The translations under genes and the position numbers were made by a program. DNA of 11,699 nucleotides, taken from the NCBI GenBank assembly GCA_902493085.1, contig CABUOH010000016.1, forward strand, positions 1 to 11,699, given 5' to 3'. Origin of the DNA: an uncultured Sutterella sp. GTDB taxonomy: Bacteria; Pseudomonadota; Gammaproteobacteria; Burkholderiales; Burkholderiaceae_F. The notes under the pieces were generated by a model. The model did not search any database. It had not been told where the DNA came from and saw only the letters and a list, made by a program, of their open reading frames with translations. Position 1 is the first letter of the stretch, and every line of letters begins with the position of its first letter. This document shows positions 6,571-11,699 of this stretch, piece by piece.

Positions 6571-6834
6571 TTAGGCAGCGATGGGTTCAACCTTGACGTA
6601 CTGACGGTTGAAAGCACCCTTGACTTCGAACTTCACGACGCCGTCGACAAGAGCGTAGAGCGTGTGGTCCTTGCCCATGCCGACGTTGTTGCCGGCGTGG
6701 AACTTCGTGCCGCGCTGACGAATGATGATACCGCCGGCGTTGACAGCAGCGTCACCGAAAACCTTCACGCCAAGACGCTTGGCCTTGGAGTCACGACCGT
6801 TGCGGGTAGAGCCGCCACCTTTCTTGTGTGCCAT
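6571..6834 (-). CDS. rpmA: 50S ribosomal protein L27
   Basis: Small basic ribosomal protein of 87 residues whose N-terminal tail reaches the peptidyl-transferase centre. The sequence opens MAHKKGGGSTRNGRDS and contains RQRGTKFHAGNNVGMGKDHTL, both diagnostic of bacterial L27. The N-terminus matches the Gram-negative form and lacks the cleavable extension found in Firmicutes. A GAGAAG ribosome-binding site lies about 8 bases before ATG. The gene begins 33 bases after the rplU stop, so the two are almost certainly one operon, closed by the terminator at 6501-6532. Confidence 0.98.
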   Translation of the reverse strand: MAHKKGGGSTRNGRDSKAKRLGVKVFGDAAVNAGGIIIRQRGTKFHAGNNVGMGKDHTLYALVDGVVKFEVKGAFNRQYVKVEPIAA

Positions 6835-6867
6835 TTTAGTACTTCTCTATAAAAAGTCGGTTGCAAA

Positions 6868-7179
6868 TTAAGCCGCGATCGCTTCGATCTTGAGCTCGGT
6901 GTAGTTCTGACGATGGCCGGCAGACTTCATGGAGTGCTTGCGGCGGCGGAACTTGAAGATGCGGACCTTTTCGCCACGGCCGTGGGAAAGGACGGTCGCG
7001 GTGACCGTAGCGCCTTCGATCGTCGGATTGCCGACCTTGAGGCCTTCTTCGCCGCTGACGGCGAGAACTTCGGTGAGGGTCACCTGAGCGCCGGCTTCAA
7101 CAGCAAGGGATTCGACCTTGAGCTTGTCGCCGACGGAAACGCGGTACTGCTTACCGCCAGTCTTGATAATAGCGTACAT
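6868..7179 (-). CDS. rplU: 50S ribosomal protein L21
   Basis: Ribosomal protein of 103 residues that binds 23S rRNA in the large subunit. It opens MYAIIKTGGKQYRV and ends with FKFRRRKHSMKSAGHRQNYTELKIEAI, both hallmark L21 segments, at the same length as E. coli L21. GAGG lies about 11 bases before the ATG. It is the first gene of the rplU-rpmA operon and is preceded by a leader of about 135 bases running from a good sigma-70 promoter (7323-7351). The leader contains a hairpin and repeats that might serve autoregulation. Confidence 0.98.
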   Translation of the reverse strand: MYAIIKTGGKQYRVSVGDKLKVESLAVEAGAQVTLTEVLAVSGEEGLKVGNPTIEGATVTATVLSHGRGEKVRIFKFRRRKHSMKSAGHRQNYTELKIEAIAA

Positions 7180-7264
7180 GTAAATAAACCTCGCCCGTTC
7201 CGCTTCCCCGCCCGCCTGCTGCGGCCGGATCCTGCAGAACCTTTTTGTAATAGCGTGAACGCGC

Positions 7265-7283
7265 TTGAGGAGACATTCCTCAA
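7265..7283 (-). promoter_or_regulatory. Hairpin in the rplU leader, part of a TTGAGGA repeat set
   Basis: Perfect 7-bp inverted repeat TTGAGGA / TCCTCAA with a 5-base spacer, about 35-50 bases after the predicted rplU transcription start. The 10-mer GCTTGAGGAG (7263-7272) recurs inverted at 7334-7343, inside the spacer of the rplU promoter. It could be an RNA stem or a DNA-binding site. Confidence 0.4.
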
Positions 7284-7322
7284 ATGACGTCGTCTCACGT
7301 TTGGTTGCGTGGAAAGCTCGTG

Positions 7323-7351
7323 ATTATTGCATGCTCCTCAAGCCCAGTCAA
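7323..7351 (-). promoter_or_regulatory. Sigma-70 promoter of rplU-rpmA
   Basis: On the minus strand TTGACT (7346-7351) is separated by exactly 17 bases from AATAAT (7323-7328). Each hexamer matches consensus at 5 of 6 positions. The predicted start is near 7316. Confidence 0.7.
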
Positions 7352-7411
7352 GCGAAAGCCCGGATTTTCTGACCGCCCCCCCGCTCCCGCAGGGTCTTCA
7401 GCCTTCGCCGA

Positions 7412-7421
7412 CTGAGCTCAG
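7412..7421. promoter_or_regulatory. Palindrome CTGAGCTCAG upstream of ispB, possible operator
   Basis: Perfect 10-bp palindrome centred about 46 bases before the predicted ispB transcription start, a typical activator or repressor position. No further evidence. Confidence 0.2.
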
Positions 7422-7450
7422 CAGCGCCTTCGGGAATCCTTGTGCTTGGC

Positions 7451-7456
7451 TATACT
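7451..7456 (+). promoter_or_regulatory. Candidate -10 element of ispB
   Basis: TATACT matches the -10 consensus at 5 of 6 positions and lies 35 bases before the ispB ATG. The -35 region (about 7428-7434, CTTCGGG) is poor. Confidence 0.45.
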
Positions 7457-7491
7457 TCCTGAATCAGCACTCAACTGCTTCCTCAAGACAG

Positions 7492-8490
7492 ATGTCCGAT
7501 ATGCAAAACCCACAGGATCCCAAGCCCCTCATCAAGAAGGTGCTCGCCCCCATCGCCGAAGACATGGCCGCCGTCGATGCGGTCATTCGCAGCGAACTGG
7601 CCAGCGACGTGCCCCGCATGAAGGAAATCAGCGAATACATCACGAGCGCGGGCGGCAAACGCATGCGCCCCGCCCTTCTGATGCTCATCTGCCGAGCGCT
7701 CGGCTATGAAGGGACGCTCCATCAGTATCTCGGCGCCACGATCGAGCTTCTGCATACGGCCACTCTGATGCACGACGACGTCGTGGACGAAAGCGACATG
7801 CGCCGCGGCCGTCCGACGGCCAACAGCCGCTGGGGCAACGGCGCAGCCGTGCTCGTAGGCGACTTCCTCTACACCCGTTCCTTCCAAATGATGGTGAAGG
7901 CAGGCAATCTGCGCGTCATGCAAGCCCTGTCCGACGCCGCCAACCGCCTGAGCGAAGGCGAGGTGGTCCAGATGGTCAACGCGCATGACCCGAGCGTGGA
8001 TGAAACCCGCTACTTCCGCGTCATCGAACGCAAGACCGCGTGCCTCTTCGAAGCCGGCGCACGCATGGCCGCCGCCATCGCGAACTGCAGTCCCGAGCAG
8101 GAGGAGGCCGTCGCGGAATATGCGCTTGCGCTCGGCAACGCCTTCCAGATCGCCGACGACGTCCTCGACTACCAAGGCAATGCCGCAGACACGGGCAAGA
8201 ATCTCGGCGCCGACCTGCGCGAAGGCAAGGTGACGCTCCCCATCATCTACGCCCGGGAATCCTGCACGCCAGAGGAGCGCGCCATGATCGACGAAGCCAT
8301 CCGCCTCGGCGACGGCGACTTCCCGACAATCGCCTCCATCGTGATGAAGTCCGACGCGCTGGAAAAATGCCGCCTGCGCGCCGAAAGGGAGCTTGACCGA
8401 GGCCGCCTTGCGCTTGAAAAGCTTCCGCCTTCCATTTTCAGAGATTCTCTGCTAGAATTGCTCGCCTTCACGGTTCAACGCGATCGTTGA
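7492..8490 (+). CDS. ispB: Octaprenyl (long-chain trans-polyprenyl) diphosphate synthase
   Basis: Cytoplasmic trans-prenyltransferase that extends farnesyl diphosphate with isopentenyl diphosphate to make the side chain of ubiquinone or menaquinone. The product is 332 residues from ATG 7492 (E. coli IspB has 323). The first aspartate-rich motif DDVVD is at 95-99, preceded by ELLHTATLMH. The GGKRMRP substrate-binding segment is at 54-60, and the second motif DDVLD is at 222-226, followed by GKNLGADLREGKVTLP. Ala90, five residues before the first motif, fits a long-chain enzyme, but chain length cannot be fixed from sequence. A second in-frame ATG (7501) is an alternative start. The frame open to 7327 is rejected because it crosses the promoter. 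tRNA-Pro follows 14 bases after the stop. Confidence 0.95.
   Translation: MSDMQNPQDPKPLIKKVLAPIAEDMAAVDAVIRSELASDVPRMKEISEYITSAGGKRMRPALLMLICRALGYEGTLHQYLGATIELLHTATLMHDDVVDESDMRRGRPTANSRWGNGAAVLVGDFLYTRSFQMMVKAGNLRVMQALSDAANRLSEGEVVQMVNAHDPSVDETRYFRVIERKTACLFEAGARMAAAIANCSPEQEEAVAEYALALGNAFQIADDVLDYQGNAADTGKNLGADLREGKVTLPIIYARESCTPEERAMIDEAIRLGDGDFPTIASIVMKSDALEKCRLRAERELDRGRLALEKLPPSIFRDSLLELLAFTVQRDR
8430..8458 (+). promoter_or_regulatory. Candidate promoter of the first tRNA-Pro, inside the ispB 3' end
   Basis: Extended -10 TGC-TAGAAT (-10 at 8453-8458) with a weak -35 TTCCAT 17 bases upstream and a GC-rich discriminator (TGCTCGCC), as in stable-RNA promoters. It resembles the promoter before the second tRNA copy (TCTGC, then AAT and GCTC). 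Read-through from ispB is also possible. Confidence 0.45.
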
Positions 8491-8504
8491 GCAGCGAAGC
8501 AAAT

Positions 8505-8581
<77 letters not shown>

Positions 8582-8616
8582 CTTTTAAGGAAGAGGTCGA
8601 AATTTCCAGAATTTCC

Positions 8617-8645
8617 TTTACTTTTTGGAATTTTTCTGCCATAAT
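8617..8645 (+). promoter_or_regulatory. Candidate promoter of the second tRNA-Pro
   Basis: TTTACT (8617-8622), a 17-base spacer, then extended -10 TGC-CATAAT (-10 at 8640-8645). The start would fall near 8652, about 33 bases before the mature tRNA. A small hairpin GACAGT/ACTGTC (8656-8675) lies in the tRNA 5' leader. Confidence 0.6.
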
Positions 8646-8684
8646 GCTCTTCCTCGACAGTTTGAATTGACTGTCAAGACAATT

Positions 8685-8761
<77 letters not shown>

Positions 8762-8770
8762 GGTTTTCAC

Positions 8771-8802
8771 AAAAAGGCACTGTCTCAGGACGGTGCCTTT
8801 TT
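8771..8802 (+). terminator. Strong intrinsic terminator after tRNA-Pro, directly before coaE
   Basis: Uninterrupted 14-bp stem (8771-8784 with 8789-8802, one G-U pair) closed by a TCAG tetraloop. The 3' arm ends in TTTTT followed by GCTTTT. coaE starts only 21 bases beyond it. Confidence 0.9.
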
Positions 8803-8823
8803 GCTTTTCGGCGAGATCATTCC

Positions 8824-9426
8824 ATGTCCCTCATCATCGGCCTTACTGGCGGCATCGGCGCGGGCAAGAGCACCGCCTCCGCACACCTTCGCACCTGCGG
8901 CATCCCCGTCGTTGACGCGGATGTCGTCTCACGCGCCCTGACGGGCCCGGACGGCGAGGGCGTTCGAGCCGTCGCGCAGGTCTTCGGCCCGGATTTCGTC
9001 ACGCCTGACGGCGCCATGGACCGCCGGCGCATGCGGGAACTCGCCTTTCGGGACCGAGAAGCCCTCAAGCGTCTTGAGGCCTGTCTCCACCCCCTCATCT
9101 CCGCCGCCGTCGCACGGGAATTCGACTCCCTTGCATCATTTCCCATCATCATCTACGACTGTCCGCTGCTGTGGCGAGACGACTTCCGCCACCCGGCCGT
9201 CCGCCGAACGCTCGTCATCGATGCCTCGGACCTCGTTCGCCTTCGCCGCATTCTCTCGCGCCCCGGGCTCACCGAAGAAACGGCGCGACTCATGATGAAG
9301 GCGCAGGCTTCCCGCCGCGAGATTCTGAACTGCGCCGACGACATCATCGTCAACGAAGACGACGAAGCCGCTCTGTGCAGTCGCCTTGACGTTCTCCATC
9401 AGCACTGGGCCGCATTAACCCGATGA
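8824..9426 (+). CDS. coaE: Dephospho-CoA kinase
   Basis: Catalyses the last step of coenzyme A synthesis, ATP-dependent phosphorylation of the ribose 3'-OH of dephospho-CoA, in the cytoplasm. The product is 200 residues (E. coli 206). The P-loop GGIGAGKS is at 9-16, the DAD motif at 31-33 (VVDADVVSR), CLHPLI lies mid-protein, and the C-terminal part has the family pattern RLRRILSRPGLTEETA, QASRREILNCADDIIVN. The P-loop sits so close to the N-terminus that ATG 8824 must be the start. It lies immediately behind the tRNA-Pro terminator without room for an ordinary promoter, and is followed 71 bases later by zapD. In many relatives pilus genes precede coaE; here the tRNAs do. Confidence 0.95.
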   Translation: MSLIIGLTGGIGAGKSTASAHLRTCGIPVVDADVVSRALTGPDGEGVRAVAQVFGPDFVTPDGAMDRRRMRELAFRDREALKRLEACLHPLISAAVAREFDSLASFPIIIYDCPLLWRDDFRHPAVRRTLVIDASDLVRLRRILSRPGLTEETARLMMKAQASRREILNCADDIIVNEDDEAALCSRLDVLHQHWAALTR

Positions 9427-9451
9427 TGCGAAAGCGCAGCCTGAAGCGCTG

Positions 9452-9460
9452 TGGTATGTT
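9452..9460 (+). promoter_or_regulatory. Candidate extended -10 promoter for zapD
   Basis: TGG-TATGTT (-10 at 9455-9460) lies 37 bases before the zapD ATG in the coaE-zapD gap, overlapped by a second -10-like TATGAT (9461-9466). No good -35 is visible. Confidence 0.3.
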
Positions 9461-9497
9461 TATGATCAGCGTCCACCACCTTCGAGCGTAAGCAGAC

Positions 9498-10268
9498 ATG
9501 TCCACGGCCGAGCATCTTCTCTACGAATTCCCCTGTAATGAGAAAATCCGCACGTACCTCCGATTGGAGGTGCTCTTTCAGCGCTTTGACTGGTTCTGCG
9601 AGCAAACGAGCGCCATCGCGCACCAAGCCGGCATTTCCGCCCTTTTCGATCTGCTGGATGCGACAGCGCGGTCAGACCTGCGTCATGAGCTGATACAGGA
9701 GCTGGAACGGCAGCGCCAACGTCTCATTGCCAAGAACGCTTCGGCCGACCCGGTCATGGCAGCGCATCTCGCCGAGATCGGCGAGACCATTCAAGCCGTT
9801 TCCGACTCGGTCGGACGCACAACTCAGAGCGTCCGGGAAAACCAGTGGCTTCAGATCATCCGCACCCGCCAGAGCATCGCGGGCGGCACCTGTGAATTCG
9901 ATCTGCCGCAAATGCACCTCTGGATGAACATGGCGCCCGAAATCCGCCGCCGCGAACTGCTGAGCTATGTGAGCACGCTCGAACCCATACGCACGGGCAC
10001 GATGCTCCTTCTTCGCATCTTCCGAGCCAACTCGCACTGTCAGACTCTCACAGCCTCCAAAGGCACATACCAGTTTTCCATGAACCGCAATCAGAATTGC
10101 GCCCTCGTTCAAATCTGGCTTCCCGCAGACAGCACCGTTGTCCCCGAGGTGAGCGCCAACAAATACATGCTCTGGATCCGCTTCTCCCGGCCGGATGAAA
10201 ACCACAAGCTGCATCTCGCCCGCGAGGAAGACATCCCGTTCCGTCTCGGTCTTTGCACGCCCTCCTGA
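9498..10268 (+). CDS. zapD: Cell division protein ZapD (FtsZ-associated)
   Basis: Cytoplasmic protein that binds the FtsZ C-terminal tail and bundles FtsZ filaments in the Z-ring. It has 256 residues, close to the 247 of E. coli ZapD. Recognised from the N-terminal YEFPCNEKIRTYLRLEVLFQRFDWF, the central VRENQWLQIIRTRQSIAGGTCEFDLPQMHLWM and the C-terminal LWIRF segment. Roughly residues 1-105 and 120-175 are predicted helical and the rest strand-rich, matching the two-domain fold of the family. There is no signal peptide or membrane helix. The neighbours coaE upstream and yacG downstream are the usual ones for this gene in proteobacteria. Confidence 0.94.
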   Translation: MSTAEHLLYEFPCNEKIRTYLRLEVLFQRFDWFCEQTSAIAHQAGISALFDLLDATARSDLRHELIQELERQRQRLIAKNASADPVMAAHLAEIGETIQAVSDSVGRTTQSVRENQWLQIIRTRQSIAGGTCEFDLPQMHLWMNMAPEIRRRELLSYVSTLEPIRTGTMLLLRIFRANSHCQTLTASKGTYQFSMNRNQNCALVQIWLPADSTVVPEVSANKYMLWIRFSRPDENHKLHLAREEDIPFRLGLCTPS

Positions 10269-10307
10269 GCCGGAAATACCGTCCATACAGATCAACCCAA
10301 ACGCAAC

Positions 10308-10541
10308 ATGAAAGTCAAGTGTCCCACCTGCGGCAAGGAGATCGAGTACTCCTCCGCCAACCCCTGGCGTCCCTTCTGCTCCGAACGGTGCAAGCTTATT
10401 GATCTTGGAGAATGGGCCTCGGACGGCTACGTCATTGAAGGCGATCCGGGCTCAGCAGACCGCATGACGCCCGAAGAGCTCGAAAGCGTCGCACGCTACA
10501 CCGCGGAGCGCGAAGAGCGCAGGGACGGTCGCCGCCGCTGA
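10308..10541 (+). CDS. yacG: DNA gyrase inhibitor / zinc-binding protein YacG
   Basis: Small zinc protein of 77 residues (E. coli YacG has 65) that binds GyrB and inhibits gyrase in E. coli. The zinc site is Cys5 and Cys8 (CPTCGKEI), Cys24 and Cys28 (PFCSERCKLIDLGEW), spaced C-X2-C-X15-C-X3-C as in the family. The C-terminal tail from about residue 50 is charged and probably disordered, ending in a run of Arg and Glu residues. It starts 39 bases after zapD, so the two are probably co-transcribed, and the bidirectional terminator at 10573-10596 follows. Confidence 0.94.
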   Translation: MKVKCPTCGKEIEYSSANPWRPFCSERCKLIDLGEWASDGYVIEGDPGSADRMTPEELESVARYTAEREERRDGRRR

Positions 10542-10572
10542 ATTCAAATGCCCGTCAAGGCAACCTACGACA

Positions 10573-10596
10573 AAAAGCCGGTTTTCACCGGCTTTT
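10573..10596 (+). terminator. Bidirectional terminator between yacG and mutT
   Basis: Perfect 10-bp stem AAAAGCCGGT / ACCGGCTTTT with a TTTC loop. A-runs and T-runs flank it symmetrically, so it can end both convergent genes; it lies 31 bases past yacG. Confidence 0.85.
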
Positions 10597-10606
10597 CTGC
10601 TTTGGG

Positions 10607-10634
10607 AATCGTCAAAAGGCAATCGTCAAAAGGC
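10607..10634. repeat. Perfect tandem duplication of a 14-bp unit
   Basis: AATCGTCAAAAGGC occurs twice head to tail (10607-10620 and 10621-10634), six bases beyond the mutT stop. It is unrelated in sequence to the 14-bp duplication at 3626-3653 but has the same unit length and a similar position. Confidence 0.9.
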
Positions 10635-10640
10635 GTCAGT

Positions 10641-11321
10641 TCAAGGCTTCACGCCGTGCGCGCCTCGATCTTGCCACAGGCGAAGATCGCTGGCGGGCAC
10701 CCCTTCAACATAGGTCGGCAGGCGCGGCTCGCCCCGCCAGAGAGTGGACTCAAAGACTTCCGGCGTGACGATCACGAAGTCGAAATCCATGGCGACTGCC
10801 TTCAGCACATCGTCAAGGTTGGCGCAACGGGCGCCGACGAAGCGATACTTGCGGTCTCGAACAACAGTGGCATGAAGCGCATTCTCAGAGAGCGTCAGCA
10901 CGGCCGTGCTGTCTTCCCAAACATCGGGAAGATCAACCCGATTGAGAATGTTCTGGTCGACCGGGAGCAGAACGCCCGGCGTGCGTTCATTGGCCGCGTA
11001 GAAACCGAAAGCCTGGCCTTCCTTTGAAAGCGCTTCGCCGAAAAAGTCGCGGGAGCGGCGGAAATGCAGGCGAACATGCGCATGCTCATAACGATGCTCC
11101 TTCACGAACCACGGGAAGGAATCCGCAAGGCGGATGCCGAGTTCCTCGTCGAGCTCGCGCACAAGCGCCTGATGCACCGTTTCACCTTCCTCAAGCTTGC
11201 CGCCGGGGAACTCCCAATATCCGGCCCAAGGCTTGCCCTCCGGGCGGGAGCCAAGCAGCACTCGACCGTCTTCGCGGATCAGTACGCCGACGGCAACATC
11301 TACAACCTTGTCTTCACTCAC
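10641..11321 (-). CDS. mutT: Nudix hydrolase MutT-like with a shortened TenI/ThiE-like C-terminal domain
   Basis: Expected to hydrolyse oxidised purine nucleotides such as 8-oxo-dGTP and so limit mutation. The product is 226 residues. The Nudix domain fills about 1-130, with WEFPGGKLEEGE and a complete Nudix box at 41-63 (G-x5-E-x7-REL-x-EELGI). Residues about 135-226 are not Nudix. VGARCANLDDVLKAVAMDFDFVIVTPEVF and the ending DRGAHGVKP resemble the second half of the thiamine-phosphate-synthase-like (TenI) barrel that betaproteobacterial MutT proteins of about 315 residues carry as a fusion. The first half of that barrel seems missing and the usual glycine-rich phosphate-binding segment is poor, so the tail is probably catalytically dead. 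Start GTG 11319-11321 is supported by AGAGGA about 9 bases upstream. Confidence 0.88.
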   Translation of the reverse strand: MSEDKVVDVAVGVLIREDGRVLLGSRPEGKPWAGYWEFPGGKLEEGETVHQALVRELDEELGIRLADSFPWFVKEHRYEHAHVRLHFRRSRDFFGEALSKEGQAFGFYAANERTPGVLLPVDQNILNRVDLPDVWEDSTAVLTLSENALHATVVRDRKYRFVGARCANLDDVLKAVAMDFDFVIVTPEVFESTLWRGEPRLPTYVEGVPASDLRLWQDRGAHGVKP

Positions 11322-11382
11322 GATGCTATTCCTCTATCTTTCGATCGGCCCCTTTGGCGAGGCGCGCAAGGAAAATCTTACC

Positions 11383-11397
11383 GCGTTTCCTAAACGC
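11383..11397 (-). terminator. Weak hairpin between the edge ORF and mutT
   Basis: 6-bp stem GCGTTT / AAACGC with a 3-base loop just after the stop of the upstream ORF, followed on the minus strand by GGTAAGATTTTCC. It is too small to be convincing as a terminator; the two genes could still be co-transcribed across the 80-base gap. Confidence 0.25.
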
Positions 11398-11401
11398 TTC
11401 G

Positions 11402-11698
11402 CTACACGCAAAATGTCGTAGACCAATTGCCTCGAGCCATGGAAAGCACAATTGTCGCCCGTCCCTTCTGCAAGTCCGCCAGCGTCTGATCCGACAAGTG
11501 CGTCAGAGCGTCGGCATCATCACCGCAACGCAGGGCAAATCCCGACGCATCCAAGCCCGCAAGAGCGCTTCTCTCAAGCGCCGCACGCAGCACGAGCGAG
11601 GCTTCGCGAGGCGAGCGGGCAGCCCTGAGCCACACCCCGGCCCCCATGAAGGCCGAGACCAAACGATCCGTCTCAATCTCGTCGCGCGCGCCTTCAAT
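11402..11698 (-). CDS. Unrecognised protein, C-terminal 98 residues (runs off the right edge)
   Basis: The minus-strand frame is open from the window edge to TAG at 11402-11404, so the start is not visible; internal TTG or ATG codons are unlikely to be the true start because the frame continues upstream without a stop. The visible part is a soluble, alanine-, arginine- and leucine-rich sequence with predicted helices (RAARSPREASLVLRAALERS and THLSDQTLADLQKG), ending in GNWSTTFCV. Third codon positions are GC-rich like the neighbours, which supports real coding. It lies 80 bases upstream of mutT on the same strand. I do not recognise the family, and in related genomes an ATPase or argJ is often found at this position, which this tail does not resemble. 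Confidence 0.6.
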   Translation of the reverse strand: MEGARDEIETDRLVSAFMGAGVWLRAARSPREASLVLRAALERSALAGLDASGFALRCGDDADALTHLSDQTLADLQKGRATIVLSMARGNWSTTFCV

Positions 11699-11699
11699 G

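Larger units (their letters stand above)
7180..7491. other. Divergent rplU-ispB intergenic region (312 bases)
   Basis: No gene is visible here. It holds a minus-strand promoter for rplU (7323-7351), the rplU leader (about 7180-7316), a plus-strand -10 for ispB (7451-7456), a 10-bp palindrome CTGAGCTCAG (7412-7421) and a run of seven C (7376-7382). TCCTCAA or its complement occurs four times, at 7265, 7277, 7335 and 7480. The ispB frame is open back to 7327 but crosses the ispB promoter, so I treat that stretch as non-coding. Confidence 0.7.

Noticed and set aside
7327..7491. A 55-codon N-terminal extension of ispB
   Set aside because: It would cross the rplU and ispB promoter elements and adds a low-complexity stretch absent from family members.
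7483..8175. A 230-codon minus-strand ORF opposite ispB
   Set aside because: Antisense shadow; ispB motifs are unambiguous on the plus strand.
10548..11027. A 159-codon plus-strand ORF opposite mutT
   Set aside because: It starts inside the yacG-mutT terminator region and runs antisense to the mutT C-terminus; no domain seen.

Overview
The window looks like a chromosomal housekeeping segment of a GC-rich betaproteobacterium of the order Burkholderiales. A Sutterellaceae-like gut lineage is my guess. The evidence is gene content and order: rplU-rpmA-obgE-(...)-proB-proS on the minus strand, divergent from ispB-tRNA-Pro-coaE-zapD-yacG on the plus strand, followed by a convergent mutT. I know this arrangement from Burkholderiales. 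I saw no IS element, phage gene, CRISPR array or antibiotic-resistance cassette.

Layout. Positions 1-1802 (minus) hold the first 177 residues of prolyl-tRNA synthetase and a complete glutamate 5-kinase (proB), separated by two GC-rich hairpins and a possible 20-codon proline-containing leader ORF. Positions 2003-3625 (plus) hold a membrane-anchored phosphoethanolamine transferase of the CptA/EptC type. It converges, across two strong inverted-repeat terminators, on an NCS2-family purine permease (3788-5101, minus). These two genes appear to be inserted between obgE and proB, which are neighbours in many relatives. Positions 5217-7179 (minus) hold obgE and the rpmA/rplU ribosomal-protein pair. 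obgE is cut off from the pair by a terminator. The 312-base gap at 7180-7491 holds divergent promoters for rplU and ispB and a repeated TTGAGGA motif.

On the plus strand, ispB (7492-8490) is followed by two identical tRNA-Pro(CGG) genes, each with its own plausible promoter. Then come a perfect 14-bp-stem terminator, coaE only 21 bases beyond it, zapD and yacG. A bidirectional terminator separates yacG from mutT (minus), whose Nudix domain carries a shortened TenI/ThiE-like tail. An unrecognised partial ORF runs off the right edge.

The genes serve translation (proS, rplU, rpmA, obgE, tRNA-Pro), proline synthesis (proB), isoprenoid quinone and CoA synthesis (ispB, coaE), division (zapD), gyrase and nucleotide-pool control (yacG, mutT), envelope modification and purine uptake. 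No clear new defence or mobile system is visible. The most interesting points are regulatory or evolutionary: possible attenuation before proS, coaE behind a terminator, the rplU-ispB repeats, the degenerate MutT tail, and two independent 14-bp tandem duplications just after stop codons.
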